Shown in pieces: positions 14,780 through 22,154 of a stretch of 25,111 bases of DNA. The stretch spans positions 1 to 25,111 of IMG/VR virus record IMGVR_UViG_3300042323_000448. One strand, written 5' to 3'. The translations under genes were made by a program, and so were the position numbers. Position 1 is the first letter of the stretch, and the number at the start of each line of letters is the position of its first letter. The notes under the pieces are model-generated. The model made no database searches and had not been told where the DNA came from. It saw only the letters and a list, made by a program, of their open reading frames with translations. This stretch comes from a virus.

Positions 14780-17739
14780 GCTGCAGCTCCCAAAACAGCC
14801 AGTGCAATCTTACTCTGTGCGCGGGCTGTGGTGCCCGTCAGGCTGTCTACGAACCGTGGGTGGTTCAGGTTCACGATCATGCACTGCATCTGGCCCGGGG
14901 CGTGCTTGGGGCAGCCCTTGAACATAGTGACGCGGTCACGGCGGCGCAGCAATGCGTTCTCGTTCTCCAGCTCCCGCTCGATGCGGTCCAAGCCATCACG
15001 CTTGATCTTGAGCCATGAGCGCAGCTTCTCAGCGTTGATCGCCACTTGGCTCCCCGGCATGATGGGGTTCTTGTCGTCGTAGACGATCTTGACCCGCGCC
15101 ACGGCGCGTTCTGGTGCTGGCAGTGTGACCTGCTCAACACCTGATCCATACTTCTCTTTGCACTCGACCAGCTGGTCGTTGTGCTCTGCAAGGAACTGGC
15201 CCACGATGTCGAACACATCGGTCTTGTGATCAATGGTGAACTGGCGTGTCTTCTTGATGTGCGAGATCAGGTGGTCGATGGTGCCCTGCACATCGAACGG
15301 GAACAGGCCCAAGGCTTGGCCAATCCGTCCCATACCCCATGCAGAGATGATGGCCGTACGATAGAAGCGCTCCTGCGGCTCGAACACAAAGTTGAACGTC
15401 TTCATGAACGATGCCTCGGCCCACTTCCACACAGCCTCTGGACCGCCCTTGTCGATCACCACCTGCACCAGCTCTGGGAAAGCCCAGCCGTTGTTCTTGG
15501 CCATGATGTCGAAGAACTCATAGCCATCGCTCTTGCCGTCTTCACGGGTCTCGATGAACGTGCGGTCATGTTGTGGCAACTCCAAGCATCGGGCTTTGAG
15601 CGGCTCGTTGCCAGCCTGTGCACCCTCGAACTTCTGCCACAGCGAGATGTTGGTTGTCATCAGTGTGGGGCCATCCCACGACGCAGGGTCTCGCAAATCG
15701 CGATCTTTGGTCATGGACACCTTCTCACGGCCCATGCTCAGCTGATACGTCATGTCAGCGATGTCTTTGTCGTCAGCTGCAGTCATCTCGTCGATGCAGC
15801 ATGGCAAGCTGTTGAGCACACCGCGCTGCTTGTACAGGGCGTTGGCCGTGTCCTTCTGGCTCAGGAACAGTTGCTTGGGCGTGCCGATGAGGCTGTTGGC
15901 GGCAATCAGTGACAGGGTCTTGCCCGTAGTCGTCTCTGTCGAGTAGATGGACACCACGACGGTGCCGTTGCCAGCCACAGGCCCGAGGATGCCAGTCAAC
16001 GCCAGCAGCACAGCGGAGCGTATCGTCTCTGAACCCGGACGGTTGAGCATGTCCATGCCGCGAATCCACTCGTCGCGAGAGCCGTGTGGGCCGATCAAAT
16101 TCTCGAATGCCTTCGCTGGGCCACGCAAGCGCGTGTCGATGTTGTCGTGCTGTGCACCAAGCAGTGTCGGGCCACACATGAATGAGCCATCATCTTGCCA
16201 GCCGAAGCTCACGTAGTCCTGCCCAGTTGGTGTCTGCTGCTGCACCATCGTTAAGTAATCCATTAAAAATCCCCGTACTTTTTCTTGTTGGCCAATGTTC
16301 TTGACGTAAATCTGGCGGTTGAGCAAGAACGCGCTGAAGTCTTTGCCTACTGAAGCCAGCACCGACATGTCATGCGGCTTTTCTTTCCAGCCAGTCATCG
16401 GGTACTTGACCATCAGCTTGAACGCTGACTTGCCGCTCTCGTCGTCGTTGTACACGCCCGTGATGTGCATCTCATACTGGCTCACGTGGTCGAACTCAAC
16501 CACGTCTTGCGCCACGGTGTTGCCGTTGGCATCGGTCGTCGTGACCTCTGTCTTGACCTCGCGGTAAATCTGCCCGTTCTGCACCACGTAACCCTTGGGC
16601 AGCGTCAGCACGATCTCTTCGCCAGCCTCAGTCTCGACAGCCACCTCGGTCGCCACGGACAACTGCGCTGGGCTTGTGATCTTTCCACGACTCGGGCATC
16701 CCTCACAGCCCTTGGAGCACAGCTGCTCGAACTTCGCGCAGGTTGTTGGCCCTGTACCTTTCCAACCGTTGATCTTGTCGAGGTTGGTGTCTAGGTCAAA
16801 GTCTTTGTGTAGCCCAGCCAACTTTACGATGGCTTCCTTTGGGTCCGTGCAGTGCTTGGCAAGGCCCAGTGACGCACGCCACAGCGGCTCTTCTACAGGT
16901 CGACCAGCGGCATCAAGCACACCACCAGAAGAAACAAGAGCTCCCACTTGGTTACAACGAGATGCCACGGCATCGAGGACGACATCATTGGTGTTGAGTA
17001 CTGCGTCGAGGATGGATGACTTGGGCTTGCCTGCGCGTGGCGTGAGCGCGTTGGATGATAGTTTGGCACTCTTGCCGAACCACGGCTTGAGCGTACCGAA
17101 GAGCGCAACTGCATCGAAGTCTGCGCTGTCCGCAACACACCGGACATCTTTCCATGGCTGCTGCTTTTTGTGGTGCGTACCAACGGGGCGAAGCACCATG
17201 GATGGGTCGTGAATCTTCGAGGTGTCAATTTCAACTCCGTGCTCTTCTAGCGCAACGCGCAGTGCTGTGGATGCTTTGACCCAGTGCGCTTTGCTGATTG
17301 GTGCAGTGAGTGGCCAGTACAGGTGGATGCCGTTACCGGACGAGATAATCATGGGTGGCGGCATACCGATCTTCGTCAGTGCCTCCTTCATCACAGTCCA
17401 GCCCTCTTTCTGAGTGGCATACGGTTTGTCTGGGCCGATGTCGAGGTCAAGGGCCAATGCCTTGAACCATGTTGCGTGTTCTTGTTTGCGGTACCACTTC
17501 TGCTTGCCGTCATCGTCATAGCCGTGGCCTGCAAATGCACCCACGCCGAAGTAGACCGTGGTGTTGGGCTCTGAGTCCCACTGAGAGATAGCTGCTACAG
17601 CCGCGTCGATGTCCGTAAACGAGCCCCTGTTCCAGAAAAAACCACGGGCAACTTTGCCGCTTGGGTCTGGCTTGTGGACGCTGATAACGAGTTCGTCGAG
17701 CTGGGCAAATACGCGAGTAAGAAAGTGTTTGGTGTCCAA
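14776..17739 (-). CDS. PrimPol-helicase fusion (AEP primase plus DUF927-type helicase), 987 aa
   Basis: The N-terminal domain has archaeo-eukaryotic primase features: DLDIG with Asp98 and Asp100, SGNGIHLYW (134-142, the sGxGxH-type motif) and DPSMVLRPVGTHHKK (178-192). A four-cysteine zinc motif (Cys334, 341, 345, 348) links to a C-terminal ATPase with a variant Walker A STETTTGKT (600-608) and Walker B CCIDE (647-651), like the DUF927 helicase group. It should prime and unwind at the phage fork. The start is TTG 17739: an in-frame stop lies at 17749-17751, an AGGGG site sits 6 nt before the TTG, and the nearest ATG upstream is out of frame. A strong terminator lies just upstream. The true helicase class (SF3 or DUF927) needs a profile search. 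Confidence 0.85.
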   Translation of the reverse strand: MDTKHFLTRVFAQLDELVISVHKPDPSGKVARGFFWNRGSFTDIDAAVAAISQWDSEPNTTVYFGVGAFAGHGYDDDGKQKWYRKQEHATWFKALALDLDIGPDKPYATQKEGWTVMKEALTKIGMPPPMIISSGNGIHLYWPLTAPISKAHWVKASTALRVALEEHGVEIDTSKIHDPSMVLRPVGTHHKKQQPWKDVRCVADSADFDAVALFGTLKPWFGKSAKLSSNALTPRAGKPKSSILDAVLNTNDVVLDAVASRCNQVGALVSSGGVLDAAGRPVEEPLWRASLGLAKHCTDPKEAIVKLAGLHKDFDLDTNLDKINGWKGTGPTTCAKFEQLCSKGCEGCPSRGKITSPAQLSVATEVAVETEAGEEIVLTLPKGYVVQNGQIYREVKTEVTTTDANGNTVAQDVVEFDHVSQYEMHITGVYNDDESGKSAFKLMVKYPMTGWKEKPHDMSVLASVGKDFSAFLLNRQIYVKNIGQQEKVRGFLMDYLTMVQQQTPTGQDYVSFGWQDDGSFMCGPTLLGAQHDNIDTRLRGPAKAFENLIGPHGSRDEWIRGMDMLNRPGSETIRSAVLLALTGILGPVAGNGTVVVSIYSTETTTGKTLSLIAANSLIGTPKQLFLSQKDTANALYKQRGVLNSLPCCIDEMTAADDKDIADMTYQLSMGREKVSMTKDRDLRDPASWDGPTLMTTNISLWQKFEGAQAGNEPLKARCLELPQHDRTFIETREDGKSDGYEFFDIMAKNNGWAFPELVQVVIDKGGPEAVWKWAEASFMKTFNFVFEPQERFYRTAIISAWGMGRIGQALGLFPFDVQGTIDHLISHIKKTRQFTIDHKTDVFDIVGQFLAEHNDQLVECKEKYGSGVEQVTLPAPERAVARVKIVYDDKNPIMPGSQVAINAEKLRSWLKIKRDGLDRIERELENENALLRRRDRVTMFKGCPKHAPGQMQCMIVNLNHPRFVDSLTGTTARAQSKIALAVLGAAA

Positions 17740-17750
17740 GACATGCCCCT
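17737..17750 (-). promoter_or_regulatory. Ribosome site and TTG start of the primase-helicase
   Basis: On the leftward strand AGGGG (17750-17746) stands 6 nt before TTG (17739-17737). This decides the rare TTG start, since an in-frame TAG at 17751-17749 excludes any start further upstream. The site begins about 5 nt after the T-run of the terminator at 17755-17789. Confidence 0.7.
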
Positions 17751-17754
17751 AGAT

Positions 17755-17789
17755 GAAAAACCCCGGCCTCAGCCGGGGGGTTTGTTTTT
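17755..17789. terminator. Strong bidirectional intrinsic terminator
   Basis: A perfect 7-bp GC stem, CCCCGGC (17761-17767) with GCCGGGG (17772-17778) around a CTCA loop, is flanked by a five-A run (17756-17760) on one side and TTTGTTTTT (17781-17789) on the other. Read leftward, the hairpin follows the ssDNA-binding protein gene and is trailed by TTTTT, ending that transcript just before the primase-helicase. Read rightward it is also a good terminator, which would stop antisense transcripts. Confidence 0.85.
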
Positions 17790-17800
17790 CGAGGATTCTA

Positions 17801-18700
17801 TTACTCGTCGAACAGGCTGTCGAGTTTAGCAGCCAATTCATCCGAGGCTTTTACTGGGGCAACCGAAGGCTTGGCCTTTGGCGTAGCAGCAACCACAGGT
17901 GCTGGAGCAGCGGCAGCCTCTTCCTCGTAGGCATCATCCACAGCAGGAGCGGCGATCGCAGTCTGAGCCTTGGGGGCAGCCAGTGCTGGGCCTGCAGCAG
18001 TAGGAGCCATCTGACGAGTAGCCACTTTAACAGGGTCACTTGTCAACAGGTTGTCCACACGCTCAATGGCCTTCTCTGGCACATAGCCCTTCTGCTTGAA
18101 GGTGATCTTGGGGAAGCTGGCTGCGTCGTCGAAGCCCAGCTCAGTCACGACTTCTTCAGGTCCGATGCCGTAGTTGCCCAGTTCCTTGAAGTATTCGCGC
18201 AGAGCTTTCATGCCGCTGACAGGAACCGTGAGGCTGTAGACCTTGGTGGGGTCAGCAGCAGCCACAACGGCGAGGTGACGCTGGTCAGCGCACATCTTGG
18301 ACTTGGCACCCGAGGGCAGAATCTTGGAGCCCAGCACGTTGTTGGGGCAGTCAGCGCAGCTGGCATGCACAGGAGCGTCAATGCTTGCGTCAGCCTTCAG
18401 GCCATCGTTGGACCAGCAGTCAGGGCGGACATTCTCAGCAGATGCGTCGAAGGCTTTGGCATAGAACACTTTGGAGACGCGGGGGTTGGCACCCACGATG
18501 ATGGTGTCCAGCGTCACGCCCACGGTGGTCTCAACGCCTTCTTCGTTCAGGCGATAGCGACCAGCACGGATGCTGATACGCGGAATGCTCACGCCATCAG
18601 AGACGATGGCAGAAGCCACGGAAGACTTGGTGCCAGCTTGTTGGCGGGCTGCGATACGCGCTGCGATGTGCGCTGGGACGTTTGCGATCATGTTGCTCAT
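17801..18700 (-). CDS. Putative ssDNA-binding protein with zinc motif, 299 aa
   Basis: The N-terminal 200 residues look like a beta-rich OB-type core with four cysteines able to bind zinc (Cys95, Cys115 and Cys118 as CADC, Cys137), reminiscent of zinc-containing phage ssDNA-binding proteins. A Pro/Ala linker (about 225-285) leads to an acidic, hydrophobic tip, DELAAKLDSLFDE. Such tails are used by ssDNA-binding proteins to recruit replication partners. Placement between a polymerase/helicase cluster and the primase-helicase agrees. A strong AAGGAG site fixes ATG 18700, and a terminator follows the stop, suggesting high, separately ended expression. Identity is inferred from architecture, not from a close homologue. 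Confidence 0.65.
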   Translation of the reverse strand: MSNMIANVPAHIAARIAARQQAGTKSSVASAIVSDGVSIPRISIRAGRYRLNEEGVETTVGVTLDTIIVGANPRVSKVFYAKAFDASAENVRPDCWSNDGLKADASIDAPVHASCADCPNNVLGSKILPSGAKSKMCADQRHLAVVAAADPTKVYSLTVPVSGMKALREYFKELGNYGIGPEEVVTELGFDDAASFPKITFKQKGYVPEKAIERVDNLLTSDPVKVATRQMAPTAAGPALAAPKAQTAIAAPAVDDAYEEEAAAAPAPVVAATPKAKPSVAPVKASDELAAKLDSLFDE

Positions 18701-18704
18701 TTAG

Positions 18705-19097
18705 TTACTCCTTGGATTGCGCTTTGCGCATGTTGAACACTTTTGTCGATGAGAAATTTACCCCGGGTGGAGGTGCGCCGTTGGCCTCGATGTAACTCTT
18801 GACCCCCGTCTTTGATGCTCGGCTCTCAACCATGTCCCAAGCATCGTGCTCTTTGCAAAAGCTGAAGAACTCTTCACGAGAACCAACTGTTGCGGTGTGA
18901 TGGGTAGACCAGTAGGCCGTACCGTGCGGAGTCTTGACTGTCTCCAGTCCGTCTTCCTGTGCTTTCGCTGTCATCCAGTTTTCAAGGGCCACCAGCTTTT
19001 CTGTGAGCTTGCCCTTGATCGTCTTATGCTCGCGTTCGAGATCGTCAATCTCTTTGCGAACCTGCAGATACCGCTCTGCGGCAATGTCGTAGTTCAT
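18705..19097 (-). CDS. Hypothetical coiled-coil phage protein, 130 aa
   Basis: The first half is a charged coiled coil (residues about 5-50, with VRKEIDDLEREHKTIKGKL). The second half is compact, with TPHGTAYWSTHHTATVGSRE, FCKEHDAWDMVESRASK and PPPGVNFSSTKVFNMRK. This pattern is familiar from other phage replication regions, where it is always listed as hypothetical. The start has GAGG upstream, and its stop lies just 4 nt before the start of the ssDNA-binding protein gene, whose ribosome site overlaps it. Co-expression with the ssDNA-binding protein suggests a replication accessory role. Confidence 0.75.
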   Translation of the reverse strand: MNYDIAAERYLQVRKEIDDLEREHKTIKGKLTEKLVALENWMTAKAQEDGLETVKTPHGTAYWSTHHTATVGSREEFFSFCKEHDAWDMVESRASKTGVKSYIEANGAPPPGVNFSSTKVFNMRKAQSKE

Positions 19098-19113
19098 TCA
19101 GTTACCTCGTTTC

Positions 19114-20664
19114 TTACTCGTCACTGTTGATGCCTTGCACCAAATTCAAAAACTCCGCCAGTGTGTTTTTCTTTGCGCGGAGTCGGCGGTATAACTCTGC
19201 TTCAAAGCCGGTGGCCCAGATGTGCCACACAGTCGTTTTGCCAGTTGTCGTCAACCGGCGAATCCTCGCATTGGCCTGCTCGTATTGCTCAAGTGAATAA
19301 ATAGGCGCAAACCAAATGATGTCCTTCGCACGTGTCAGTGTCAAACCGTGTGCAGCAACCTTGGGGTGGGCCAGCAAAATCTGCGGCTTGTCCGTGTGCT
19401 GAAAGTCGTTGAATATCTGATCACGTTCCTTCTTGCTTGTGTCCCCGTTGACCATCGCAGCATCGAAACCATCTGTGATGAGCCTGCTCAACAAGCGCTG
19501 TTGTGACGCTTTGAACGGCATGAAGATGATTGCTTTGTCGCCGATCTCCGTGAGTAATTCAGTGAGTGTATTGTACCTCTCTGAGTCATCCATGTCAATC
19601 ACACCGGTCTCGCTGATGACCGAACCGCAGCAGATTTGCAGCAGCTTGGCCAGCACCACAGCTGCGTTGGGCGCGGTCACTTCGCCACCAGCGAAGATCG
19701 TCACGGCCTTGTCCTTCATGTCCTTGAACGCCTTCTCCTGCTGCTTGGTCAGCTCGGTCTTGCGGCCCACGAAGTTGGTGTCAGGCAAGTCCTTGCACTC
19801 GTCCAGCGAGAACCGGATCGAAGGCTGCAGCACCTTGCGGCATGTCTCCAGCGCGTCAGCACGCGGCACCCAGCGGAACGTCGTCACCTTCTGCATCACC
19901 AAGTCCTTGAACGTGGTGAAGCTCTTGGGGCACTGCGGCGAATCCACAAGGCGTGCCAGTGTCCATGCGTCAGCAGGTGTCTGCGAGATGGGCGTGCCCG
20001 TCAGCATCCACAGCCATGGCTGGTTCTTGGTCATCCACTTGGCGAATATCTTGTACCGCTGTGAGCTCGGTGACTTGAGCGCTGTCGCCTCGTCGTAGAT
20101 CACCACGTCGAAGTCCTTGAGCTCTGCGGCCATATTGGTGAACCCGTCATGGTTGATGATGACGTACTGCACCCCGGGCGTAGCCAGCAGGTCGAGGCGC
20201 TTTTGCTTCGTGCCTGTGCAGATCACAAACGAGCGGTGCGGCAGGTGGTGCTTGAGCTCACGACCCCACACGACTTTCACCGTGGACAGCGGAGCGATGA
20301 TGAGCACCTTCTTGGCCACACCTTCGTCGAGCAGGAAGTCAGCAGCCCAGATCGAGCTGATGGACTTGCCAGTACCCGGTGCGTTGAGACACAGGGCACG
20401 CTTGTGCATGGTCAAGAACGCTGCAGTGTCCTTCTGGTGTTCCATCGCTGCAAAGCGACCCGGCCAGTTGTAGTATTGCAAGATCGGCGCGGGCACGCTG
20501 AAGCCGAGGTTCTTCAGAACCATGGACTCGTCAACACCATAGGGCATAGCCAGCATGTCTTCGCCGTTGTGTTGCAACAGCTTGGCGTGGGGTATGGCTC
20601 GCGCAACAGCTGCATTCTCATTGCTGTTGATGATGATCTTGCGCTTGTCAGGTATTACGAGCAT
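19114..20664 (-). CDS. SNF2-family DNA helicase/translocase, 516 aa
   Basis: The superfamily 2 motifs are in order: Walker A NAPGTGKS (94-101), motif Ia region LIIAPLSTVKVVW (121-133), motif II as DEAT (191-194) rather than the more common DEAH, motif III LTGTPIS (221-227), and motif VI QANARIRR (463-470, arginine fingers). SNF2 proteins use ATP to translocate on duplex DNA; phage members are thought to help replication restart, branch migration or recombination. The N-terminal 70 residues are outside the helicase core and might bind DNA. The start overlaps the end of the VRR-NUC nuclease gene by 17 nt, a tight nuclease-helicase pairing. Confidence 0.9.
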   Translation of the reverse strand: MLVIPDKRKIIINSNENAAVARAIPHAKLLQHNGEDMLAMPYGVDESMVLKNLGFSVPAPILQYYNWPGRFAAMEHQKDTAAFLTMHKRALCLNAPGTGKSISSIWAADFLLDEGVAKKVLIIAPLSTVKVVWGRELKHHLPHRSFVICTGTKQKRLDLLATPGVQYVIINHDGFTNMAAELKDFDVVIYDEATALKSPSSQRYKIFAKWMTKNQPWLWMLTGTPISQTPADAWTLARLVDSPQCPKSFTTFKDLVMQKVTTFRWVPRADALETCRKVLQPSIRFSLDECKDLPDTNFVGRKTELTKQQEKAFKDMKDKAVTIFAGGEVTAPNAAVVLAKLLQICCGSVISETGVIDMDDSERYNTLTELLTEIGDKAIIFMPFKASQQRLLSRLITDGFDAAMVNGDTSKKERDQIFNDFQHTDKPQILLAHPKVAAHGLTLTRAKDIIWFAPIYSLEQYEQANARIRRLTTTGKTTVWHIWATGFEAELYRRLRAKKNTLAEFLNLVQGINSDE

Positions 20665-20959
20665 TCAGTGCCACCCATGCTTTAAATGTGAGCGCCCATT
20701 CGTCCACGTTGGTTTCTCTCACGATCCAGACTTCTCCGCCTGCTTGCGTTGCCGCTGCAATCTCGCGCTCTTGATTCGCTGTAGTAGTGCCCTTGCCGAA
20801 CTTTGTCTCCACAGCAAAGCCGAGACCATTGACGATACCCACAAAGTCAGGGATACCAGCGCGGCCAAAACCATTGGCAGGAGGCATAAACCACCAGCAA
20901 TCCGGCGTGCTCTTGAGTACAGCCTTAACCACTTTCTTGACATCTTCTTCCTTTTTCAT
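20648..20959 (-). CDS. VRR-NUC domain nuclease, 103 aa
   Basis: A single-domain PD-(D/E)XK nuclease: GIPDFVG with Asp38, then ETK with Glu51 and Lys53, and a helix with Gln63, matching the VRR-NUC family. Stand-alone viral members have been shown to cut branched DNA such as Holliday junctions. The start is ATG 20959, with GGAG 8 nt upstream and a 4-nt overlap with the preceding stop; an in-frame ATG further upstream (20986) lies inside the upstream gene. It overlaps the SNF2 helicase start by 17 nt, so the two are probably made together and act on the same branched intermediates. Confidence 0.85.
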   Translation of the reverse strand: MKKEEDVKKVVKAVLKSTPDCWWFMPPANGFGRAGIPDFVGIVNGLGFAVETKFGKGTTTANQEREIAAATQAGGEVWIVRETNVDEWALTFKAWVALNARNT

Positions 20960-21195
20960 TTGTTGTGCTCCATGTGTTGACCGCATGTAACGTGAAACCC
21001 CGTAGGGCTTGGCCAGCCGCAGCTGGCTTCTCGTGTGCAGTCGGGCACTTCACAGGCCGTGACAAGCGAGTCAACGCTTTTGCAAAGCGGGCAGCCTACG
21101 ATTGCTTCTGTTGAGTCGAATGGATTTTGTGAGTGCAGCACTTCGCCCTCTTGGCAAATGTTGTCACACTGCACGCACTTGTATCTGTTGCTCAT
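20956..21195 (-). CDS. Small zinc-binding protein, 79 aa
   Basis: Nine cysteines in 79 residues form two likely zinc sites. The first is a zinc-ribbon pattern with CVQC (7-10) and CPLC (35-38), plus Cys14. The second uses Cys48, Cys53, Cys59 and a Cys71-x2-His74 pair. There is no enzyme motif. Start and stop each overlap the neighbouring nuclease genes by 4 nt, so it is made in step with a RecB/Cas4-like nuclease and a VRR-NUC nuclease and may be a DNA- or protein-binding adaptor. Function is otherwise unknown. Confidence 0.7.
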   Translation of the reverse strand: MSNRYKCVQCDNICQEGEVLHSQNPFDSTEAIVGCPLCKSVDSLVTACEVPDCTREASCGWPSPTGFHVTCGQHMEHNK

Positions 21196-21911
21196 CGTTT
21201 ACCTTTCAGTCGTGCGTCAGGGCAGAACCCCTTCGCTGGGCACCATGGGCACAGGCCCGATGGCTTGGTCTTGAACACGCCGAGGTCGATGACTTCCTGC
21301 ACCATGTCAAAGCGAGGCTCCAGTGCCCGCCACAGCGAGTCAAGGAAGCGGCGCTCGTACGTGGCGTTTGTCACCTCGTCGAACTTGAGCCAGATGAACG
21401 AGGTCTTCACCTTCGTCACCTGTGGGTAGTGCCAGAACACCATGGCCGCAAACAGCTGCAGCTGTGTCGGGTTCTCCTTGACCTTGCCCGTCTTGTAGTC
21501 GAGGCAGTACGCAGTGTCACCGTCAACGACCAGCACGTCAGCGATCGAGCGAATCCACACGTCCTTGGCGAACCAGTCCACAGGCTGCAGCTGGCGGTTG
21601 ACCGACATCTGATGCTCGAACAGTTTCTCGCCATTGCGTGAGGTGATCTTCTGAACCAACGGACCCCAGCGCTCAAGCGACTGTTTTGCTTCGAGTGTGT
21701 CTTCGAGTGCGACAGCTGCTTCGGTGGCGGCTTGGCCAGCAACCATTGCATTGCCATACGCCTCCAGCACCTTGTGCACCCTGTCGCCATACTCTGACGC
21801 TTCGTTCATGGAGTTCTGCACGCGCTTGGACACGTACAGGTAGTCGAACTGCGCAGGGCATTGCTCGAAGGTGGACAGTCGGCTGAACGACAAGGGCATT
21901 GGTGTGGTCAT
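21192..21911 (-). CDS. RecB/Cas4-like Fe-S nuclease (PD-(D/E)XK), 239 aa
   Basis: The nuclease motifs are His46 (GDRVH), Asp125 (SIADVLVV), Asp138-x-Lys140 (LDYKTG) and the following QLQLFAA helix. Four cysteines have the spacing of the iron-sulfur nucleases of the AddB/Cas4 group: Cys18 at the N-terminus and Cys221, Cys224, Cys230 at the C-terminus (C-x2-C-x5-C). Such enzymes degrade or resect DNA ends as exonucleases. In the phage, directly after the DNA polymerase gene, it probably supplies the exonuclease for replication, recombination or host DNA breakdown. Nothing here points to CRISPR. The start has GGAAG upstream and overlaps the preceding stop by 4 nt. Confidence 0.85.
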   Translation of the reverse strand: MTTPMPLSFSRLSTFEQCPAQFDYLYVSKRVQNSMNEASEYGDRVHKVLEAYGNAMVAGQAATEAAVALEDTLEAKQSLERWGPLVQKITSRNGEKLFEHQMSVNRQLQPVDWFAKDVWIRSIADVLVVDGDTAYCLDYKTGKVKENPTQLQLFAAMVFWHYPQVTKVKTSFIWLKFDEVTNATYERRFLDSLWRALEPRFDMVQEVIDLGVFKTKPSGLCPWCPAKGFCPDARLKGKR

Positions 21912-22153
21912 GTTTCTTCCAGAGTTACTTTTGCGAGTTGCACAGTGAGTTGCTCAATCATGTCCTGAAGAATCCTGCGTCGGTTTGGCGACGGCTGCGC
22001 GAACTGCTCCGGCATAGTCACCACCACTTGTATCGGGCCATCAATACACCGAATGCCAAACCACACCTGTGACTCATACTTGCGCACATCCTGTTCCCAT
22101 TTGACTACTGCCCAGTTGGGCAAGCGGTCAGGGGTTGAGTAAGTTGTTGCCAT
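21908..22153 (-). CDS. Hypothetical protein, 81 aa
   Basis: Begins one base after the polymerase stop (TAG-T-ATG), so ATG 22153 is preferred over an earlier in-frame start (22186) inside the polymerase gene. The product has a Trp-rich first half (NWAVVKWEQDVRKYESQVWFG) and a helical C-terminus (RRRILQDMIEQLTVQLAKV). There is no recognised domain. Its 4-nt overlap with the Fe-S nuclease gene suggests a small partner of the polymerase or nuclease. Confidence 0.65.
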   Translation of the reverse strand: MATTYSTPDRLPNWAVVKWEQDVRKYESQVWFGIRCIDGPIQVVVTMPEQFAQPSPNRRRILQDMIEQLTVQLAKVTLEET

Positions 22154-22154
22154 A

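Noticed and set aside
17753-18736. Rightward open frame of 327 codons opposite the ssDNA-binding protein gene
   Set aside because: It starts within the terminator hairpin, has Ser/Arg/Cys-rich content without domains, and lies antisense to a gene with a strong ribosome site and coupled neighbours.
21192-21911. Cas4-like nuclease as a sign of a phage CRISPR system
   Set aside because: No repeat-spacer array or other cas gene is visible. The Fe-S nuclease fold is common in phage replication modules, so a recombination or replication role is simpler.
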